Part shown: piece by piece, positions 60,108 to 64,000 of the stretch
Layout: every line of letters begins with the position of its first letter
Numbering within the stretch: the stretch's first letter is position 1
Source: Bradyrhizobium tropiciagri
Lineage (GTDB): Bacteria; Pseudomonadota; Alphaproteobacteria; Rhizobiales; Xanthobacteraceae
Assembly (NCBI RefSeq): GCF_001189845.1
Contig: NZ_LFLZ01000003.1
Coordinates: forward strand, 62,001 to 126,000
Reading direction: 5' to 3'
DNA length: 64,000 bases
Program-made: the position numbers and the translations under genes
Notes under the pieces: generated by a model
What the model was told of the DNA's origin: nothing
Seen by the model: the letters and a program-made list of their open reading frames with translations, nothing else
Database searches by the model: none

Positions 60108-61190
60108 ATGCCCTTGAAAACCTTGCGCCAGCTTGTAACCGGAGACGAGTTCATCCAGCTCGCAATTCGCCTCGGATTGCTGGCGCTGCTGATCACCTGG
60201 TCGTTCGTCCTGGTTCGGCCGTTCGTGCCGATCCTGGCCTGGAGCGTGGTGCTCGCGGTCGCGCTCTATCCCGTCTTCAATTGGCTTGCAGCCATGCTCG
60301 GCGGTCGCGCCGGCATCGCGGCCCTCGTCTTGACCTTGATCTCGCTGGGCGTCGTCATCGGGCCGGCGACCTGGCTCGGGATTGGAGCCGTCGAGGGAGT
60401 GAGGGAGCTCGCCGGACAATTGAGCGCCGGCAACGTTGTCGTGCCGTCGCCTCCGCCGGAGGTGAAGGATTGGCCGCTGATCGGCGGTCCGCTCTATGAT
60501 GTCTGGGATCGGGCATCGACCAATCTGCGCGCCGTGCTGCGCGAGGTCGTGCCGCATCTGAAGCCGCTGGCCGGGACCCTGTTTGCGTTCGCCAGCAATG
60601 CCGGGGTCGGGATGCTGAAGTTCCTGCTGGCGGTCGTCCTGGCAGGCTTTCTGTTTCCCTATGGCTTGCAGCTTGCCGCGGCGTGCCGAAGCTTCCTGTC
60701 CCGCATCGTGCCGGAACAGAGCGAGCATTTCCTCGACCTTGCAGGCACAACCATTCGGGCGGTCTCCCGCGGCGTCATTGGCATCGCCGTTCTGCAGTCA
60801 CTGCTGGCCGGCATCGGCTTCAAGCTGGCCGGAATTCCGAGTGCGGGACTCTTGGCGTTTGTCGTGATGCTGCTGGCGATCGTGCAGGTCGGGGCCGCGA
60901 TCGTGCTCGTTCCGGTTATCATCTGGCTCTGGTCGGCCAAGGACTTTACGACGGCGCTCGCCTTGACGCTCTTCTTCCTGGTTGTCGGCGTCCTCGACAA
61001 TGTGCTGAAGCCGCTGGTGATGGGGCGGGGCCTCACCACGCCGGCACCCGTCATCCTCGTCGGCGTGATCGGCGGGACGCTCGCCCACGGCATCATCGGC
61101 CTCTTCATCGGCCCGATCATTCTCGCGGTCGCCTGGGAGTTGATCACGGCGTGGATCCGGGACGACCGCGCCCGACTGGCGGGAGAGTGA
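60108..61190 (+). CDS. AI-2E family transporter (PerM-like)
   Basis: 360 residues, about eight membrane segments. The N-terminal pair 'LALLITWSFVLVRPFVPILA' and 'WSVVLAVALYPVFNWLAAML' and the C-terminal 'VVGVLDNVLKPLVMGRGLTT' block, with the family's N-x-x-x-P-x-x-x-G pattern, identify it. Members include the autoinducer-2 exporter TqsA and putative permeases of unknown substrate. Behind a FixK box, it is probably induced at low oxygen. Coupled (TGATG at 61188-61192) to the ion-channel gene. Confidence 0.9.
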   Translation: MPLKTLRQLVTGDEFIQLAIRLGLLALLITWSFVLVRPFVPILAWSVVLAVALYPVFNWLAAMLGGRAGIAALVLTLISLGVVIGPATWLGIGAVEGVRELAGQLSAGNVVVPSPPPEVKDWPLIGGPLYDVWDRASTNLRAVLREVVPHLKPLAGTLFAFASNAGVGMLKFLLAVVLAGFLFPYGLQLAAACRSFLSRIVPEQSEHFLDLAGTTIRAVSRGVIGIAVLQSLLAGIGFKLAGIPSAGLLAFVVMLLAIVQVGAAIVLVPVIIWLWSAKDFTTALALTLFFLVVGVLDNVLKPLVMGRGLTTPAPVILVGVIGGTLAHGIIGLFIGPIILAVAWELITAWIRDDRARLAGE

Positions 61191-61630
61191 TGATCCTGTT
61201 TCAACTCATCGTGGGGTCGGCGGTCAGCGCGATCAATATCGTGCTCCATTCGTTGTTCACCGTCGCGGTGATCGGGCTGGTGCGGAAAGTCTCCCTGAGC
61301 GCGGCTGGCCAGCCGGGGCTGCAGCTCAGCGGTGTGATGGTGGCTAGCGCGCTGATCTTGATGCTGGCTCATACGCTGGAGATCGTGGTGTGGTCACTGG
61401 CCTATCTCGCGATCGGCGCAGCGCCCGCCGGTAGCGATCTGCTCTATTTCGCCTTTGTCAACTACACCACGCTCGGCTACGGCGACGTTCTCCCGGTCAA
61501 GCAGTGGCTGCTGGTCGGACCGATGGCCGCCATGAACGGCATTCTCATGTTCGGCTGGTCGACGGCGGTCTTGTTCGAGGTGCTGCAAAAGACCATTGAG
61601 CGCCAAGCGGCGCTCGGCAAGTCCGGGTAA
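61190..61630 (+). CDS. Small potassium-channel-like protein (Ion_trans_2)
   Basis: 146 residues with four hydrophobic segments. 'YTTLGYGDVLP' near residue 98 is the pore-loop selectivity filter (T-L-G-Y-G-D), preceded by a pore helix 'LLYFAFVN' and followed by a last membrane helix. N-terminal helices resemble those of two-pore-type or pH-gated channels. No RCK/TrkA domain and too short for a regulated channel. Coupled to the AI-2E family gene. Confidence 0.87.
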   Translation: MILFQLIVGSAVSAINIVLHSLFTVAVIGLVRKVSLSAAGQPGLQLSGVMVASALILMLAHTLEIVVWSLAYLAIGAAPAGSDLLYFAFVNYTTLGYGDVLPVKQWLLVGPMAAMNGILMFGWSTAVLFEVLQKTIERQAALGKSG

Positions 61631-61636
61631 TGCCGG

Positions 61637-62305
61637 TCAGTTGTCCAGCCTGGACAGCTGGTCGCGGTCAACCAGCGTGATCTCGCGCTGATTTGAGGCG
61701 AGAAAATCAAGTGCTCCGTAGGCGTGCAGCTTGGACAGCGCACGCGATACGGTCTCGAGTGTGAGCCCGAGGTAGTCGGCGATATCGCGCCGGCACATCG
61801 GCAAGACGACGACGCCGACACCGGCCAGCCGGCGATCCATTTCAAGCAGGAACGCAGCGACCCTCTCCAGCGCGGTCTTGCGACCGAGCAGTAGCATGTG
61901 ATCTTCGGCGTGCCGCAAGTTGCTGGTGGTCATGATCAGCAGGTTGCGAGCGAGGTCCGAGTCGAAATGAGCCACGCGCTCGAGGCTCATCCGTTTCATC
62001 AGGCGCACGGTCGTGTCGACAATGGCCTCAGCCGTGAACCGATGGGTTTCGGCATTCTCGAGCCCGAAAATGTCTCCGACGAGGTGAAAGGCGCCGATCT
62101 GGCGGCGTCCGTCGGACAGGAGCTTGTAGCTGCGGACCGCTCCTGAAACGATCTGGTAGACATATTCCGCCGGCTCCTTTTCCCCGTAGATCTCGGAGCC
62201 CTTCCTGTAGTGGAATTCGCTTGTGATGCAGTTGGCGTGCTGGGCGGTCAGCCCGCCGAGGATGCTCGGTCTATTGGCCGGTCTGACATTGACGTGAGCG
62301 AACAT
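61637..62305 (-). CDS. Crp/Fnr family regulator, FixK-like
   Basis: 222 residues. N-terminal cyclic-nucleotide-like beta-barrel (about residues 20-135: 'EFHYRKGSEIYGEKEPAEYV', 'GDIFGLENAETHRFTAEAIV'), then the FNR-type HTH 'PMCRRDIADYLGLTLETVSR' with the E-x-x-x-R recognition helix that reads TTGAT half-sites. It lacks the N-terminal cysteine cluster of oxygen-sensing FNR, as in FixK proteins. Convergent with the channel gene (6 bp) and divergent from a sensor kinase. It could act on the FixK box at 60033-60046 and at other sites. Confidence 0.92.
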   Translation of the reverse strand: MFAHVNVRPANRPSILGGLTAQHANCITSEFHYRKGSEIYGEKEPAEYVYQIVSGAVRSYKLLSDGRRQIGAFHLVGDIFGLENAETHRFTAEAIVDTTVRLMKRMSLERVAHFDSDLARNLLIMTTSNLRHAEDHMLLLGRKTALERVAAFLLEMDRRLAGVGVVVLPMCRRDIADYLGLTLETVSRALSKLHAYGALDFLASNQREITLVDRDQLSRLDN

Positions 62306-62554
62306 GGACTAACTCTCTTGGGTAACGACTGTTGCGGCGTCCGCGGCGGCTCGAAATGCGTGTCCGCGCGCAATGTCTACGACAGGGCCCGGCCAGTCTC
62401 TATTGGCCCTGAGGTCATTGTCCCAAAGGACAGGGTGCGCGAAATGCGGCAATTTGTTCGCAATTGATGCGCACCGTCTTAGATTACTTTTCAATTTTCA
62501 CGACGATAACCGGGTGCTAGATTTTCAACCTGTTGGTCTCCGGCTCCGAACGCC

Positions 62555-64000
62555 ATGGGCAGTGCAATTCGGCTCTCTGGACTGATCATCCTGCTGGCTA
62601 TGTTGTTGGCGCCGGCTGGGCTTCGGGCGCAACAGATGCGCCCACATTCCATGCTGGTGCTGGACCAGTCCGATCGGCGTGGGCCCTTCTATTACCAGGT
62701 GTTCGTTGGGCTGAGGGACGCGGTGAGCGCCCACGGTCACGCGCCGACCACCGTCTACACCGAGAGTCTCGACCTCAATCGCTTCGGCGGTGAAGCCTAT
62801 CAGGAGGATTTTCGGCGGTTTCTCGCGGCGAAGTATCGCGATCGGCCGATCGGTGTCGTGGTCACGGTTGGCGCAGCTGCGCTAGAACTTGCGCTCCGCT
62901 GGCGCCCGCAGCTTTGGCCCGACACGCCAATCGTATTCGCACTGGTCGAAGAGGCCGATTTCAAGCGATTGCGGCCGCCGGCCTATGCCACCGGCGGCAT
63001 CGTGACCTCGAAGCTCGGGGATGCCGTCACGGCCGCCCGCGCCGTGGTGCCGGGTCTCAGGTCTGTGGTGCTGGTTGGTGCGGATTGGGATCGGCAGGTT
63101 CTGTTCCGGAACTGGAAAGACCAGGTTGCTGCCGGCATTCCGGGTCTCGACATCATCGAGGTCATCGGACGTCCGATGCCCGACGTCATTGAGCGCGTCA
63201 AAGCGCTCCCCGATCATAGCGCGATCATCTACACGGGCCTCTATAGCGACGGCAAAGACAACTACTATCCGCCCTCGGATGCCCTCGCATTTGTCGCCGC
63301 AAGAGCCAATCGCCCAATTGTCGTTGCGTCTGAGACTTTCCTCGATCCCGGCGGCATAGGCGGGTTCACCATTGTCCCCACGCTGATCGGTGCCGAGGCG
63401 GCGCGGCGGTCGCTGCGGATTCTGGATGGCGAGGCGCCGGAAAACCTGCCCCCGTCGGTGGTCGATGTCGTGCATCCGATCTTCAACTGGCGGCAGATGC
63501 AGCGCTGGAATGTCAGCGAAGCGAACCTGCCAAAAGGCAGCGAAATCCGCTTCCGTGAGCCGACCTTCCTGGAAAAATATCGCTGGCGGGCGGTCGCCCT
63601 GGTCACGGCACTCCTGGTTCAAACCACGCTGATTGCATTCCTGCTGCACGAGCGGTTCATGCGGCGGAAGGCCGAGGTCGAATCCCGCAATCGCCTGTCT
63701 GACCTCGCCCATATCAATCGGCAGGCGACTGCCGGAGAACTCTCGTCATCGATCGCCCATGAGCTCAACCAGCCCCTGGGCTCGATCCTGACCAATGCCG
63801 AGACCGCGGAACTGATCCTCGGCTCGCCGAGACCTGATCTTCAGGAGGTGCGGGAAATCATTTCCGACATCAAGCGCGATGATCTGCGTGCAAGCGAGGT
63901 CATCCGCAGGATGCGCAGCCTGCTGAAGCGTGTGCCGTTCGAGAAGAAGGAGATCGATCTCAACCAGACCATGCGGGAAGCGTTTGACTTCCTCAAGCTG
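62555..64000 (+). CDS. Sensor histidine kinase with periplasmic ABC-binding-protein-like domain (partial, runs off the window)
   Basis: 482 codons open to the window end. Signal segment to about residue 26 ('LAPAGLRAQQ'), a periplasmic domain of about 300 residues with the two-lobed ABC-substrate-binding pattern ('MLVLDQSDRRGPFYYQVFVG', 'GVVVTVGAAALELAL', 'YTGLYSDGKDNYY', 'LDPGGIGGFTIVPTLIGAEA'), one membrane helix at about 347-367, and a HisKA dimerisation domain with H402 in 'SSIAHELNQPLGSIL'. The ATPase domain lies beyond the window. Divergent from the FixK-like gene, a common arrangement in rhizobial two-component systems. Ligand unknown. Confidence 0.88.
   Translation, partial: MGSAIRLSGLIILLAMLLAPAGLRAQQMRPHSMLVLDQSDRRGPFYYQVFVGLRDAVSAHGHAPTTVYTESLDLNRFGGEAYQEDFRRFLAAKYRDRPIGVVVTVGAAALELALRWRPQLWPDTPIVFALVEEADFKRLRPPAYATGGIVTSKLGDAVTAARAVVPGLRSVVLVGADWDRQVLFRNWKDQVAAGIPGLDIIEVIGRPMPDVIERVKALPDHSAIIYTGLYSDGKDNYYPPSDALAFVAARANRPIVVASETFLDPGGIGGFTIVPTLIGAEAARRSLRILDGEAPENLPPSVVDVVHPIFNWRQMQRWNVSEANLPKGSEIRFREPTFLEKYRWRAVALVTALLVQTTLIAFLLHERFMRRKAEVESRNRLSDLAHINRQATAGELSSSIAHELNQPLGSILTNAETAELILGSPRPDLQEVREIISDIKRDDLRASEVIRRMRSLLKRVPFEKKEIDLNQTMREAFDFLKL

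Noticed and set aside
1..64000. Search by eye for tRNA genes, rRNA, CRISPR arrays and IS elements
   Set aside because: No cloverleaf-like segments, regularly spaced spacer repeats, or transposase motifs with terminal inverted repeats were seen.

Overview
The window is GC-rich with dense, short-spaced operons. The gene types (FixK-like Crp/Fnr regulator with a perfect anaerobox, many AraC regulators with N-terminal ligand domains, Liv-type ABC systems, SphA-like porin, SPINDLY-type TPR glycosyltransferase, phasin, WES/DGAT) suggest an alphaproteobacterium, most likely Bradyrhizobium or a close relative. That placement is inferred from gene content only. I saw no rRNA, tRNA, CRISPR array or insertion sequence.

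Layout. (1) 1-15.1 kb: a catabolic and uptake cluster. A MarR repressor (1471-2076) faces a promoter whose -35 lies inside a perfect palindrome. Behind it are an HpaB/HpaC-like two-component flavin monooxygenase, a cupin, a complete branched-chain-type ABC importer (binding protein, two permeases, two ATPases), a DUF2848 protein and an amidase. Two paralogous AraC regulators bracket it, followed by a frameshifted SphA-like porin, an alpha/beta hydrolase and a SnoaL-like protein. (2) 15.2-24.8 kb: a SPINDLY-like glycosyltransferase, an acyl-CoA ligase, a GNAT, then a DUF3100 transporter, M20 amidohydrolase and L-serine dehydratase operon. (3) 24.9-32.1 kb: three paralogous AraC regulators around a CoA-transferase, 3-hydroxyacyl-CoA dehydrogenase and acetoacetate-decarboxylase-like operon. 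(4) 32.3-42.9 kb: an acyl/storage-lipid cluster (two related hydrolases, phasin, two SDRs, fatty acyl-CoA ligase, WES/DGAT, MFS, extra adenylate kinase, LysR). (5) 43.3-44.6 kb: an HxlR regulator divergent from an NmrA-type oxidoreductase.

(6) 44.7-56 kb is the most unusual part. It holds secreted, mostly unrecognisable proteins whose five transcription units on the minus strand each carry the same upstream architecture: four GTTTAC-like half-sites at invariant 10/11/11-bp steps, then 48-50 bp later a TGTGA-N4-TCACA palindrome, then the gene. Such phasing fits tandem OmpR/PhoB-type winged-helix dimers. Inside the region lies a membrane-anchored, ToxR-like winged-helix regulator (46584-47750) whose receiver domain lacks the phosphoacceptor Asp and the conserved Lys. 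I propose, without proof, that this is the regulator of an undescribed exported-protein regulon. The region also holds a pair of secreted hydrolase paralogues, one without the nucleophile and one frameshifted.

(7) 56-64 kb: a methyltransferase, a periplasmic ClpP-like protein, small exported proteins, an AI-2E family transporter behind a FixK/FNR box, a small ion channel, a Crp/Fnr regulator, and a sensor histidine kinase that runs off the window. Two single-base frameshifts (near 13313 and 51209) could be real decay or sequence errors.
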